A stretch of DNA of 64,000 nucleotides from SURF-21 sp964529285 (GTDB lineage Bacteria; Actinomycetota; Geothermincolia; Geothermincolales; RBG-13-55-18): contig CAZGWK010000014.1 in assembly GCA_964529285.1 (NCBI GenBank), forward strand, positions 1 through 64,000. Direction: 5' to 3'. Under the pieces are notes generated by a model. It was not told the origin of the DNA. It was given only the letters and a program-made list of their open reading frames with translations, and did not search any database. The position numbers and the translations under genes were made by a program. This document shows, piece by piece, positions 1 through 7,872 of the stretch. Numbering within the stretch: position 1 is the stretch's first letter; every line of letters starts with the position of its first letter.

Positions 1-255
1 CTGCAGGGCAAAGGAGAGACGCTTTTCGGAACGTCCCATGCCGTACGCCTCGGCGGTATCGAACCAGTTGATCCCGCCGCTCAAGGCTCTGCTGATGATC
101 TCGTCCGTCTCATCATCTGAAACGCTCTGCCACACCAGGCTGTCCAGGCCCTGGCCCCCGGCTAACTGCCATGTGCCGAGGCCGATTGGGGTGATCTCTA
201 TATCCGTGCGGCCCAACCGTCGTTTCGGGATCCTGGTTTCAAGCGTGGTATTCAT
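1..255 (-). CDS. aldo/keto reductase, N-terminal part (cut by window edge)
   Basis: Reading the minus strand from ATG at 255 gives 85 residues that run off the window start. The fold-typical beginning is visible: RRLGRTDIEITPIGLGTW, then GGINWFDTAEAYGMGRSE, which carries the catalytic Asp and Tyr of the NADPH-dependent aldo/keto reductase barrel. A Shine-Dalgarno-like AAAGGA lies 6 nt upstream of ATG 255; an in-frame ATG at 261 is too close to it. The family reduces aldehydes and ketones in the cytosol; substrate cannot be inferred. Only about the first quarter of a usual ~320-residue protein is present. Confidence 0.85.
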   Translation of the reverse strand, partial: MNTTLETRIPKRRLGRTDIEITPIGLGTWQLAGGQGLDSLVWQSVSDDETDEIISRALSGGINWFDTAEAYGMGRSEKRLSFALQ

Positions 256-746
256 GGCCATTCCTTTCTCTCTGCAAGCAGCCCCTTACTTCTCCTTGTC
301 TTGATCAGCTTGAGATGAATGTTGCTAGACGAAGTACCCCAGAAAACCGCCTGTTTTCTAAACTACCTTCAACGCAGCCACTTCTTCTACCTGCAATAAC
401 GCTGGCCGCAGCCAGGCGCAAATCGAGGATTTTTATTAAGAAAACACTACAGAGGGCTCTTTTCGGGCTCTTTTGGTATTGAAATCGAGCATGCGGCCGC
501 GGCCGCCAGGCGCGGCCCCGGGCCTGCTCACGCCGGGAAAGTGTACCTGATGCCGGCCCCGTAAGGGCCGGATGCTTACCAAAGCATGCTAGAATAGGCA
601 CACTATCCCTGAAAGCCCATATGCCCATATGACTTAAGGGAATAGTGCAGGCGGGGACCCGTGCTGGGGACCCCGCCACCTTTTATGTCCGGTGGGGGAG
701 AGGGGAGGGGGAGGATTTGAGATGAGGGCGAAGAGAGCGCGGCGGA
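256..746. other. intergenic region with several inverted repeats
   Basis: No convincing gene. Three inverted repeats are visible: CCGGCCC/GGGCCGG (553-559/565-571), an imperfect CACTATCCCT/AGGGAATAGTG pair (601-648), and GGCGGGG/CCCCGCC (650-656/671-677). ORFs here have atypical composition and no Shine-Dalgarno site. The region lies upstream of the aldo/keto reductase gene and downstream of the first toxin-antitoxin pair, both on the minus strand. Confidence 0.6.
650..677. terminator. terminator-like hairpin downstream of the first TA module
   Basis: GGCGGGG and CCCCGCC form a 7-bp G:C stem with a 14-nt loop. ACCTTTTA follows on the plus strand and no clear U-tract follows on the minus strand, so its direction of action is uncertain. 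It lies about 70 nt beyond the stop of the minus-strand antitoxin gene. Confidence 0.35.
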
Positions 747-1064
747 TCACGCGCTTTTGCTCTGAGCTATCTTCAGTTTCAATATCTCGGGGAAAGCCTC
801 CAGGGAGATGTCCGCCGCTTTGTTCATCAGGCCTTCCTTTATCAACATGCGCGCCAGAGTGGATGGTTTCTCGCCGATGCTGCGCGCATAGATCTCGAGA
901 TCGCGCAGCACCTCTTTCTCGATCCTCAAGGCCATGGTGATCTTCGCCCCTCCCGGAGGCAGCGAAACCGCCGCCTCCTCGGATCCCTCGAGCATGTCCT
1001 CCAGGGGGACCTCGTCCAAGGCGTCCATGTCTTCATTTGAAAAATCTTCTGTACTCATTTTCAT
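747..1064 (-). CDS. BrnA-like ribbon-helix-helix antitoxin
   Basis: This 105-residue acidic protein has a C-terminal ribbon-helix-helix signature (TMALRIEKEVLRDLEIYA followed by EKPSTLARMLIKEGL, residues ~43-80), as in CopG/BrnA antitoxins. The acidic N-terminus (residues 1-35) would suit binding a basic toxin. The ATG at 1064 overlaps the last 32 nt of the upstream toxin gene, giving the toxin-first order typical of brnTA pairs and translational coupling. GAGGAGG lies just upstream. ATG 1058 is an alternative start. Role in toxin neutralisation and operon autorepression is inferred from family and context. Confidence 0.7.
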   Translation of the reverse strand: MKMSTEDFSNEDMDALDEVPLEDMLEGSEEAAVSLPPGGAKITMALRIEKEVLRDLEIYARSIGEKPSTLARMLIKEGLMNKAADISLEAFPEILKLKIAQSKSA

Positions 1065-1326
1065 CCGGCCTCCTCGCCGTCCTCAGCCTATAGAGCCCCT
1101 GCCGTTCATCTACGAAGCTCATGTACAGGATCAGGGGCGTTCCGCCTCTATCTCTTCCCCTGGCTATGAGCACCCTGCCGTGCTTTTTATCCGTCTTTTC
1201 ATCCATGCGTGTGTTCGAGTCCTCGATTACGTCGTAAACCTGCCACCCATAGATGCGGTGCCGGTCCCAGATATGGTCAGCGACCTTATCCGGGACATCC
1301 AACTCGGCTATGGCATATTCCTTCAA
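1033..1326 (-). CDS. BrnT-like toxin of a type II toxin-antitoxin pair
   Basis: The 97-residue basic protein has a compact toxin-like layout: an N-terminal WDRHRIYGWQVYDVIED segment, a central GRVLIARGRDRGGTPLIL strand pair, and a C-terminal YRLRTARRPDENEYRRFF helix resembling the ending of BrnT/RelE-fold RNases. The only in-frame start is TTG 1326, directly after an in-frame stop and preceded by GGAAG at 6 nt spacing. It overlaps the antitoxin gene. RNase activity is inferred from the family resemblance, which is moderate; it could be an uncharacterised toxin family with the same fold. Confidence 0.6.
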   Translation of the reverse strand: MKEYAIAELDVPDKVADHIWDRHRIYGWQVYDVIEDSNTRMDEKTDKKHGRVLIARGRDRGGTPLILYMSFVDERQGLYRLRTARRPDENEYRRFFK

Positions 1327-1765
1327 GCATCACTTCCATTATCGTAATACTTAAGTTATACATTTAATATAGCTCCTTGCCTCCTGTTTATCAAGGGAGA
1401 CGAGGGAGGGAAGGGGAGTCCCCCAGGGCGACGTGCCCATGCCGGCGGGGGAGGGGAGCGTGGGAACGTGGCGAGCCTTCCGCCCGCTGCCCCCGAGCAT
1501 GCCGGCGCTGCGGCGCTTGGCGAGGGGAGACACCCGGGCGTGCGCTCCAGTAGGGGAGGTTGTGGCCCGGGTGGGGGCGTTAGGCGGGAGAGGCAGCCCG
1601 AATCCCCATAAATCAGCGCGGGTGTCATCTTTACTGAAGGTAAGGAAAAAACGGCGCTCTGAGAGGCCGCAGGAGGCCCGCTCTCGATCGGGCAAGGGGT
1701 TTTGCCTGGGGTCTCCAGCGGTGCAAACGGCGGGATAGGGTGGGGGAGAGGTCCTTGAGCAACCG
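1327..1765. other. intergenic region between two toxin-antitoxin modules
   Basis: No supported gene. An AT-rich patch around 1345-1372 (TATACATTTAATATAG on the plus strand) probably holds the promoter for the minus-strand TA pair. The rest is G-rich and low in complexity (GGGGGAGGGGAG-like runs), which produces long but unconvincing overlapping ORFs on both strands. Confidence 0.5.
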
Positions 1766-1774
1766 TGCTATAAT
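1766..1774 (+). promoter_or_regulatory. extended -10 promoter of the Phd/RelE module
   Basis: TGCTATAAT is a perfect -10 hexamer with the TGn extension. No -35 box is visible at 17 nt, which is acceptable for extended -10 promoters. It lies about 50 nt before the antitoxin ATG. Autoregulation by the antitoxin is expected from the family, but no operator was identified. Confidence 0.6.
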
Positions 1775-1825
1775 GACGATATGGAAAGAGACTACTTTTA
1801 GGACCACTATTTAGGAGTGAGGAAT

Positions 1826-2149
1826 ATGGCCAAGAACAAGGCATCGGCGGGTCATATGAAGATAGAGGCCATGGAGCCCCCTTCATCTATAGACTTCATG
1901 GGAGTGAAGGAGATGAAGGTGCAGATGTCCGCCGTGGTGCGCGACGTTGCCGAGGAGGACAAGTGGATCATCGTCACCTGGCACGGTAGGCCCAGGGCCA
2001 TGCTCATCCCGTTCTCGGAAGAGGACCTCGAGGACTTCATCCTGGCCAACCATCCCGAGCTCATAGCCCGGCGCAGGGAAGCGCGCGCCGAGATAGAGGC
2101 TGGCGATTATCTCACAAGCGAGGAGATGGAAAAGCTCGCGGGTGAGTAG
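1826..2149 (+). CDS. Phd/YefM-family antitoxin
   Basis: The 107-residue protein contains the Phd/YefM core DFMGVKEMKVQMSAVVRDVA followed by WIIVTWHGRPRAMLIPFSEED, in which the conserved 'x-V-T-x-x-G-x-P-x-A' strand is clear. The C-terminal tail (residues ~75-107) is charged and helical, as expected for the toxin-wrapping part. The start is ATG 1826 because AGGAGTGAGG precedes it; the upstream in-frame GTG 1817 lies inside that site. The stop codon is immediately followed by the toxin ATG. Expected role: neutralise the toxin and repress the operon. Confidence 0.85.
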   Translation: MAKNKASAGHMKIEAMEPPSSIDFMGVKEMKVQMSAVVRDVAEEDKWIIVTWHGRPRAMLIPFSEEDLEDFILANHPELIARRREARAEIEAGDYLTSEEMEKLAGE

Positions 2150-2425
2150 ATGGCCTACACCCTCCGCTACTCAAAGCGGTTCGCCAGGGCCTTCAAGGCC
2201 GTCTCGGCCGCGGACCGCAAACGTATAGCCAAAGCCATCGAGAAGCTGGCTGCTGATCCCTTTCCCGAGGGGAAGAGTGTGAAGCGTCTCCGGGGCCCAA
2301 AGGATGAGTTCTATCGCCTCCGGGTAGGGGACTGGCGCATCCTCTACGATGTCAGCGGTGAGAACCTGGATATCCTGGATCTCGTGCCCAGGGGGGAGCT
2401 GGAGAAGGCTGTAAAGCGGTTGTGA
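2150..2425 (+). CDS. RelE/ParE-family toxin
   Basis: The 91-residue basic protein matches the RelE fold: YSKRFARAFKAVSAADRKRIAKAI helix pair, then KRLRGPKDEFYRLRVGDWRILYDV, the hallmark 'L-x-G-x-x-x-x-R-x-R-x-G-x-x-R-x-x-Y' segment, ending with LDLVPRGELEKAV. Basic residues in the central strands are typical of ribosome-dependent mRNA interferases. There is no gap after the antitoxin stop, so it is translationally coupled. Toxic RNase activity is inferred from family. Confidence 0.88.
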   Translation: MAYTLRYSKRFARAFKAVSAADRKRIAKAIEKLAADPFPEGKSVKRLRGPKDEFYRLRVGDWRILYDVSGENLDILDLVPRGELEKAVKRL

Positions 2426-3065
2426 CCCCAGGTCTCCGGTCCCTTCGCGGTGGGGGAGAGGCGCGGAGATCTCAACGGTGGGGGAGAGGAACAGAAACAA
2501 ACATGATGTTTACTCTTCAATAGTTATGCTAAGATTATAGATGGTACAAAGGTTCCCCCTTGCCGAAAGAACTCGGGGAGTTCTGCCGGGTGGCTAGGTA
2601 GGGGGGTCATTTTTATGCCTGTAATATTTCGTAGCCCCCCTGCGGCAAACAAGTGCCCGGGCCCGAGAGCGTTCGGGACTAACTGGTCCCAGCTCAATAT
2701 CAAGGCCAGGGACGGTATTCCATAAGCAAAGCAAGCAACGCCGTTAATATATGTTATGTAAAGTTGATAGCTGTTGAATAATTAGTCATTTAACTAGGTG
2801 GATTTGGCCAGAAAAGCCCTGTTTGGATACAGTTCATTAACCCGCTATTTACCCGAACAGACTGATGGGCAATAATTTAAGGGTGTTCTTCTTTAAAAAG
2901 CGTGGATAAAGGACGATGCGGACATGTTCAAGCTCAGGCAAAAGTCCAGGGCCGGCCCCTATGGCTGAGACCTGCCCATACTTCATAAAGAGGAACCTCT
3001 GAAGCAAGGTCTGCGCGGAACGGTACGCATGCAAGGGCTGATCGCTTGATCTAAGGGGGATAAGA
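2426..3065. other. 640-bp intergenic region upstream of an acyl-CoA synthetase
   Basis: No gene supported. It begins with two GGTGGGGGAGAGG copies (about 2440-2490), also seen near 690. A perfect hairpin AGAACT-CGGGG-AGTTCT lies at 2568-2584. The AT-rich stretch 2740-2800 probably contains the promoter and a palindromic box (listed separately) for the gene at 3066. I could not match the 2560-2720 segment to a known riboswitch class. Confidence 0.5.
2775..2792. promoter_or_regulatory. degenerate FadR-like box upstream of acyl-CoA synthetase
   Basis: TGAATAATTAGTCATTTA matches the perfect palindrome at 49339-49356 at 13 of 18 positions, including the contiguous TAGTCATT. It is an imperfect palindrome in the AT-rich region before the gene at 3066. 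Regulation by one of the MerR-TetR proteins is speculative. Confidence 0.3.
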
Positions 3066-4724
3066 ATGCTCAAGGACGGCTGGCCCCGCGACGGCGTAAT
3101 AGACGAGTGGTTCGAGGGGGCACTCGAAACCGCCTACTCCTGCAGATACCCGAACCTCATGGCCATATTCCAGGACGGCCTCGCCCGCTTCGGCGACGAG
3201 GAGATATTCATATTCCCGACCCTGGGCGAGCGCTATACGCGCAAGAGGCTGGATGAAGCGGCAAGGAAGGTCTCCGCCGCACTCACGGAGGACTACGGCG
3301 TGGAAAAGGGCGACAGGGTGGCCATGATCCTCCTGAACAACCCGGAGTTCTGCATCAGTTACCTCGCCATCGCTGCGGTAGGCGCGGTGTCGGTGGTCAT
3401 CAACGCCAGGCTGGAGACGGAGGAGGTCGGGTTCCAACTGCGGGATTCCGGCGCAAAGTTGCTGTTAGTAGAGGCGGAGCTGTATGAGAGGATCAAGCCC
3501 CTGCGCGAGCGGCTGTACGGGCTCGAAGCGATAATAGTGACCGGAAACGAGGGCACAGGCGGTAACGATCCCTATACCAGCCTGCTTGCCCGGAAGGCCC
3601 CCGCGCACATAGAGATAGAGGTGAACGAGAAGGACATCTGCAGCATATGTTATACCAGCGGGACGACGGGCAGGCCCAAAGGAAGCATAATCACCCACCG
3701 CAACGTGGTCTCCAATGCCATGGCCCAGCTTTCCTGCATGCCCTACCTCATACCCGAAAAATACACCATGGAAGATATCTACAAGATCAAGCAGATGATA
3801 TCCGTGCCCCTGTTCCACGTCACCGCGCTGCATACATTGTTCAACCTGTGCCTGCTGGGCGCGGGAGCGGTGGTGCTGCCCATATTCCAGGCGGACCGGG
3901 TCATAGAGTCCATGATAGAGGAGGAGGTCAACTTCTTCGTGGGGGTCACCGCCATGTTCTGGCTGCTGCGCATGCAGCCGAATTACCACAAGCTCGTGGA
4001 CGCGGGACATATCGAGGTCATGTTCCAGGGAGGATCGCCCATGCCGCCCGAGCTGGGGGAGCTCATGCTGAAGGATTTCCCCGCTGCGAAGATAGGAAAC
4101 GGTTTTGGCATGACCGAGACCACTTCCATCGGCGCGGGGTCGCTGCTCCCCCCCGAGCAGGTCATCAAGAGGGGTTCCTCCATCGGTTGGCCTACACCAC
4201 CCACGCTGTTCAAGGTGGTGGACGAACGGCTGCAGGAGGTCCCGTTGGGCCAGCCGGGGGAACTGCTGATAAGCGGCTCGGGCACTTGCCGCGGATACTG
4301 GAACCTTGAGGACAAGACCAGGGAGAGCTTCATCATCGACGAGGAGGGGCGCAGGTGGCACCGTTCCGGGGACGTGGTGATAAAGGACGAGGAAGGCTTC
4401 TACACCATAGTGGACCGCAAGAAGGACATGATCCTCAGGGGCGGTGAGAACGTTTACTCGGTAGAGGTGGAAAACCTGATAACCATGAACCCGAAGGTGC
4501 TGCAGGTAGGGGTGATAGGGGTACCGGACCAGGTCCTCGGAGAGAAGATCAAGGCCGTGGTCTTCCCCATGCCGGGGCACAGCATCACCGCCGCTGAGGT
4601 CCTCGAGTTCTGCAGGGGCAAGATAGCGGACTACAAGGTTCCCGATTTCGTGGTCATCTCTGATGCGCCGCTGCCCATGAACGCGGGCGGCAAGATAATA
4701 AAGAGCAGGCTCCACGAATTATAG
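3066..4724 (+). CDS. AMP-forming acyl-CoA synthetase
   Basis: This 552-residue member of the adenylate-forming superfamily activates a carboxylic acid to an acyl-AMP and then an acyl-CoA in the cytosol. The P-loop ICYTSGTTGRPKGS (residues ~195), GFGMTETTS (~347), HRSGDVVIKDEEG with the conserved Asp, the hinge IVDRKKDMILRGGENV, and the C-terminal GGKIIKSRL with the catalytic Lys are all intact. The length is usual for the family. GGGGATA precedes ATG 3066. It stands alone; the chain length or ring nature of the acid cannot be told. Confidence 0.93.
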   Translation: MLKDGWPRDGVIDEWFEGALETAYSCRYPNLMAIFQDGLARFGDEEIFIFPTLGERYTRKRLDEAARKVSAALTEDYGVEKGDRVAMILLNNPEFCISYLAIAAVGAVSVVINARLETEEVGFQLRDSGAKLLLVEAELYERIKPLRERLYGLEAIIVTGNEGTGGNDPYTSLLARKAPAHIEIEVNEKDICSICYTSGTTGRPKGSIITHRNVVSNAMAQLSCMPYLIPEKYTMEDIYKIKQMISVPLFHVTALHTLFNLCLLGAGAVVLPIFQADRVIESMIEEEVNFFVGVTAMFWLLRMQPNYHKLVDAGHIEVMFQGGSPMPPELGELMLKDFPAAKIGNGFGMTETTSIGAGSLLPPEQVIKRGSSIGWPTPPTLFKVVDERLQEVPLGQPGELLISGSGTCRGYWNLEDKTRESFIIDEEGRRWHRSGDVVIKDEEGFYTIVDRKKDMILRGGENVYSVEVENLITMNPKVLQVGVIGVPDQVLGEKIKAVVFPMPGHSITAAEVLEFCRGKIADYKVPDFVVISDAPLPMNAGGKIIKSRLHEL

Positions 4725-4780
4725 CTTACGCTTCGATGGTCTGAATCGCGTAAGCTAGCCTTTTCGCGAAGCGAAAAGGC
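4723..4780. terminator. two consecutive perfect hairpins after the acyl-CoA synthetase
   Basis: AGCTTACGC/GCGTAAGCT (4723-4731/4748-4756) overlaps the stop codon. It is followed by GCCTTTTCGC-GAA-GCGAAAAGGC (4758-4780), a 10-bp perfect stem. No long U-tract follows, so termination is plausible but not certain. They abut repeat element A and may belong to it. Confidence 0.5.
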
Positions 4781-4820
4781 GTATTGCGAGGAGGCGAAGC
4801 CGACGCGGCAAGCTCGCTTG

Positions 4821-4906
4821 AGTATCGCGTTGCGAGAGAAAAACCCCGAATAAGACGGTGTCCCAGCGCCTCCACATTTCCGAACGTGGAGGCCTGGCAC
4901 GTGTAC
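4821..4906 (-). repeat. dispersed structured repeat, copy A
   Basis: On the minus strand this copy reads GTACACGTGCCAGGCC, a stem TCCAC...GTGGA, then GGCGCTGGGACACCGTC, and ends near CGCAACGCGATACT. The outer parts match copies at 7694 and 46076 while the stem arms differ in sequence yet remain self-complementary (4868-4875 pairs with 4886-4893). Noncoding; function unknown. Confidence 0.7.
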
Positions 4907-4965
4907 GATACGGTAGAGAGACAACCGTGTGCCATGGCCACAGGGCCTTGGAATGATAATAGGCG

Positions 4966-4988
4966 GGGGCCGGCACGATGCCGGCCCC
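4966..4988 (-). terminator. terminator of the SCP2 gene
   Basis: GGGGCCGGCA and TGCCGGCCCC form a perfect 10-bp stem with a 3-nt loop, 11 nt beyond the stop codon of the minus-strand SCP2 gene. The sequence after the stem on that strand is CGCCTATTATCATT, a weak U-tract. Confidence 0.7.
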
Positions 4989-4999
4989 GTCGTATGCTT

Positions 5000-5539
5000 C
5001 TACATGAAGATGTTGCTGAGCGAGAGGCCGAAGGCCATATCCCCCTCCATTTTTATCTTCCCCTGCATGAAGGCCGTGGGGCCGTTCAGCTCTCCCGTGG
5101 CGATCTTGGCGAGGTCCGCGGAGGAGCCCATGATCTTCAGGCTGGGCTGAGAGGCTCCATTGAATACCGTGGATACGGGCATGGTCCAATCGCCGGGCAT
5201 GTCGACTTCGAAATCCACGGTACCCTTGGCCTGGCTCGCGGCATCGTATTGCTTGCGCCCCGTGAAGGAAGAGGCCAGGTCCACCAGGGGCTTGATGAAA
5301 TCCTCGGACAGGACCACCTCAAGCGTGGGGCCTTCTATCGCTCCCTCCGTCACAGATATCTCCCGCGCGTCCTTGATGGTTATCCCGAACACGAGAGATT
5401 TCTCTCCCTTGATGGTCACCTGAAGCTTGAATGCGGTGCCCTCCATGTCCGCTACGGGTTTTTCGGCCAGACGTTTCGCCACCAGCTCCGGGATATAGGA
5501 TTGCACGTATTCCTGGATCCCGATCGAATTCTCCGCCAT
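5000..5539 (-). CDS. SCP2 sterol-binding-domain protein
   Basis: The 179-residue protein resembles the SCP2 sterol/lipid-carrier fold. It has an N-terminal helix, strands carrying GTAFKLQVTIKGEKSLVFGI and PTLEVVLSEDFIKPLVDLAS, and the C-terminal signature QGKIKMEGDMAFGLSLSNI, where SCP2 proteins close the hydrophobic tunnel. It probably binds acyl-CoAs or other lipids in the cytosol. The start is ATG 5539, with GGGGGAAGG at good spacing; an upstream in-frame ATG at 5563 would lengthen it by eight residues. A strong hairpin follows the stop. Confidence 0.85.
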   Translation of the reverse strand: MAENSIGIQEYVQSYIPELVAKRLAEKPVADMEGTAFKLQVTIKGEKSLVFGITIKDAREISVTEGAIEGPTLEVVLSEDFIKPLVDLASSFTGRKQYDAASQAKGTVDFEVDMPGDWTMPVSTVFNGASQPSLKIMGSSADLAKIATGELNGPTAFMQGKIKMEGDMAFGLSLSNIFM

Positions 5540-5620
5540 CGTCCTTCCCCCTTTCCTTTCCACTGTCTTTAACCGCCGTAAAAGCCCGCCTCCGCCGCCA
5601 GCGTTTACGGAGAGCGGGCC

Positions 5621-6058
5621 TCAATCACTTTCCGGCGATCCCGGATACCAGGGATCGCGCAGCTTGTCCACATTTTCGTCACTGGATACACAGAAAGCCT
5701 GTCTCTTTCCCTCCAGGCGCAGCAGCGCCCGGTGGGCGTCCGCTTTCTTCATGGCCAGGGCCTTGCAGATCTCGCCGGCGGGTGCCCCGGGGCATTCCTC
5801 GAGGTAGGTGAGGATCCTGCCGGCGTCCGCTTTGATCTTCGCCATTGTTTCCAGCCCCTTTTCGGAGAGGCCCAGGCGCTCCAGGGACAGCGATTCCTTT
5901 CTCCTGTCCAGGAAGGCCTCGATGTCCTCCTGGGTGACCACGTACCTCTTGCCTACACGCGCCGCTCGCAGTTCCCCCTTGCGGATGTAGTGGCGGACGG
6001 TCTGGATGTTCACGCCCAGTATCTTAGCTACGTGATGGGTGTTCATGTAATTGCGCAA
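5621..6058 (-). CDS. small excisionase/MerR-type HTH regulator
   Basis: This 145-residue protein has an N-terminal helix-turn-helix of the excisionase (HTH_17) type: HHVAKILGVNIQTVRHYIRKGELRAARVGKRYVV followed by EDIEAFLDRR. Residues ~60-145 look like a second, winged-helix-like domain (ETMAKIKADAGRILTYLEE, GEICKALAMKKADAHRALLRLEG) of unknown role. Start: TTG 6058 has GGGAG eight nt upstream, whereas ATG 6046 has none, so I favour TTG. A perfect inverted repeat just upstream (6084-6112) may be its own operator. No phage or integrase gene is nearby, so a regulatory role is more likely than excision. Confidence 0.75.
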   Translation of the reverse strand: MRNYMNTHHVAKILGVNIQTVRHYIRKGELRAARVGKRYVVTQEDIEAFLDRRKESLSLERLGLSEKGLETMAKIKADAGRILTYLEECPGAPAGEICKALAMKKADAHRALLRLEGKRQAFCVSSDENVDKLRDPWYPGSPESD

Positions 6059-6083
6059 TGCGTTGTCTCCCGTATATTAAGGT

Positions 6084-6112
6084 TGTTACATGTTGTTTCA
6101 CGTTATGTAACA
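6084..6112. promoter_or_regulatory. candidate operator upstream of the HTH gene
   Basis: TGTTACAT (6084-6091) and ATGTAACA (6105-6112) form a perfect 8-bp inverted repeat with a 13-bp spacer, 26 bp before the TTG start of the HTH gene, within an AT-rich stretch suited to a promoter. Binding by the adjacent regulator is inferred. Confidence 0.5.
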
Positions 6113-6201
6113 TATATGTGGCGTTGTGTCAAGTTAGCGAGAAAAAACGCTACATGCCCGGCGGAGGTGAAAACCGACTTGACGCGAGCGGCGGTGGAGG
6201 A

Positions 6202-7644
6202 TCAGCCGTTGAGCAGCGAAAGGGCGCGCATGGCCCGCGGCATGGAGGGGTATACGATAACGCCTCCCTCCAGGAGGCGTGTCTGCAGGCGCCGCATGAC
6301 CTCCTCGAAGACGATATCCTCGCTGCCGAGGGCCCTGGAGTAGAGCACTACGACCACGGGTTTGCCCGATTCCTTGCGGGTGCGCACGAGGATATCCATG
6401 GCCGCGTTCAGACCCTCCTCGCCGCCCAGGCCGTAGGCGAAGTTGAGGGCGATATCGAATACGAGGATGTCCGCGGCCGGGTTGGCGGCCGCCTCACGCA
6501 TGGCCGCTTCGAATACGGGCAGATGGATAAGCGGCGCCCCTATGTCCAGGGGGTTGCCCACCGCCGCGCCCGGCGCGTTCAGGATCTCGCGCAGCCGAAA
6601 CAAGCTCTCATCCGCGAGCGGCGGCACCTCGAGCCCGGAATCCTCCGCGAGGTCCGCGGCATAGGTCCCCAGGCCACCCCCACCCCCGCTGAGCATCAGC
6701 CTTCGCCCCGGCCTGCGTCCCAGGTGCCGCAGGGCCAGGAGCACGTCACAAAGCTCGTCCACACCCGAGACCTCGATAACGCCGCTCTGGCGCAGCATGC
6801 CCTCCCATATCTCCGCCGAGCCCGCCAGGGACCCGGTATGGGAGACCACGGCCCTGGCCGAGGAAGCGCTCTTCCCCACCTTCCATAACACCACGCTCTT
6901 GCGCGAGCTTGCCTCCTTCAAGGCCTGCATGAGGAGCCGCCCGTCGGATGTGCCCTCCAGGTAGCCGGCGATGACCGCGGTCTGAGGGTCCTGGGTGAAG
7001 TAACGGATGAGCTCGAGCTCGCCTAAATCGGCGCCGTTGCCGTAACTGACGATGGCGCTGAAATCGATGCCCAGGCTCTTGCACTGCCTTCCCACGTGTA
7101 CCGAGAAGCCGCCGCTCTGGGAGATAAAGGCCACGTTTCCGGGGTTGTAAGAAAAGTCGTGGCCGGGAAGGAGGGTGAGGCGGTTGCGCGGGTTGTAGAT
7201 CCCGAAGCAGTTGGGTCCGACGATGCGAAAACCTCCCTCGCGGGCCAGGCGCAGCGCTTCCCGTTCCAGTTCCTCCCCACCTTCTCCTATCTCCCGGAAA
7301 CCGGCGGCCATGATGATCACGCCTCTCACCCCGAGGCCGGCACAGTCCCTGAGGATGTCCATGGAGCGGTGTGCGGGGATGGTGGTGACGACAAGCTCCG
7401 GCACTTGCGGAAGCGATCTCAGATCGGGATAGACCTCCCTGCCCATGATCTCCGTCTCGCCGGGGTTCACCAGGTATACCGGACCGGAGAACCCGTAGGT
7501 GAGCTGGGAAGCGGTGAAGAGAGAGCCGAATTTGACAGGCTTGGCGGATGCTCCGACGATGGCCATGGAGCGGGCGTTGACTATAGCGTCGATTTCCGCG
7601 AAGGCGAATTGCAATACAACCACGTTCCTTATGATCTGCGACAT
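6202..7644 (-). CDS. NDP-forming acyl-CoA synthetase, alpha (CoA-binding) chain
   Basis: This 480-residue protein has the two-part alpha-chain layout of ADP-forming acetyl-CoA synthetase and succinyl-CoA synthetase. First comes a CoA-binding Rossmann domain (MAIVGASAKPVKFGS, residues ~27-130; IVGPNCFGIYNP ~140), then tandem flavodoxin-like ligase domains. AVVSHTGSLAG (about residue 267) holds the His that is phosphorylated in this family. The enzyme interconverts acyl-CoA plus NDP with acid plus NTP, often for energy conservation in anaerobes. No ATP-grasp beta chain lies next to it, so its partner must be elsewhere or it has another role. Confidence 0.85.
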   Translation of the reverse strand: MSQIIRNVVVLQFAFAEIDAIVNARSMAIVGASAKPVKFGSLFTASQLTYGFSGPVYLVNPGETEIMGREVYPDLRSLPQVPELVVTTIPAHRSMDILRDCAGLGVRGVIIMAAGFREIGEGGEELEREALRLAREGGFRIVGPNCFGIYNPRNRLTLLPGHDFSYNPGNVAFISQSGGFSVHVGRQCKSLGIDFSAIVSYGNGADLGELELIRYFTQDPQTAVIAGYLEGTSDGRLLMQALKEASSRKSVVLWKVGKSASSARAVVSHTGSLAGSAEIWEGMLRQSGVIEVSGVDELCDVLLALRHLGRRPGRRLMLSGGGGGLGTYAADLAEDSGLEVPPLADESLFRLREILNAPGAAVGNPLDIGAPLIHLPVFEAAMREAAANPAADILVFDIALNFAYGLGGEEGLNAAMDILVRTRKESGKPVVVVLYSRALGSEDIVFEEVMRRLQTRLLEGGVIVYPSMPRAMRALSLLNG

Positions 7645-7693
7645 TATATCACGAGGATCTACTGATTATAGGAATGGCTTTTTTCCTGATAGC

Positions 7694-7816
7694 GTACACG
7701 TGCCAGGCCCGGACAAAACATTCTGCATATTGTGTAAGCCCAGCGAACTCAATTGTTTTGTCCAGGCGCTGGACACCGTCGCGTCTAAGAAGACGCTGTC
7801 GCTTACGCGATACAAT
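7694..7816 (+). repeat. dispersed structured repeat, copy B
   Basis: It starts with GTACACGTGCCAGGCC, then a stem whose arms are GGACAAAAC and GTTTTGTCC, then AGGCGCTGGACACC, a second hairpin GCGTCT-AAGA-AGACGC, and ends TCGCTTACGCGATAC. Same order as copies A and C, with different but complementary stem arms. It fills most of the gap between the minus-strand synthetase and the plus-strand creatininase-family gene. Confidence 0.75.
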
Positions 7817-7872
7817 CCAACGTACGTAGCTGCAGACTCCGGATCTACGAGGCGCAGTGCTATACTTGCGAT

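Noticed and set aside
2560..2730. riboswitch upstream of the acyl-CoA synthetase
   Set aside because: Only one short hairpin (2568-2584) is clear, and no conserved core of a known class was recognised.
3465..4715. 416-residue ORF antisense to the acyl-CoA synthetase
   Set aside because: It mirrors the codon structure of a clearly conserved gene on the other strand and has no family-like motif; a GC-bias shadow.
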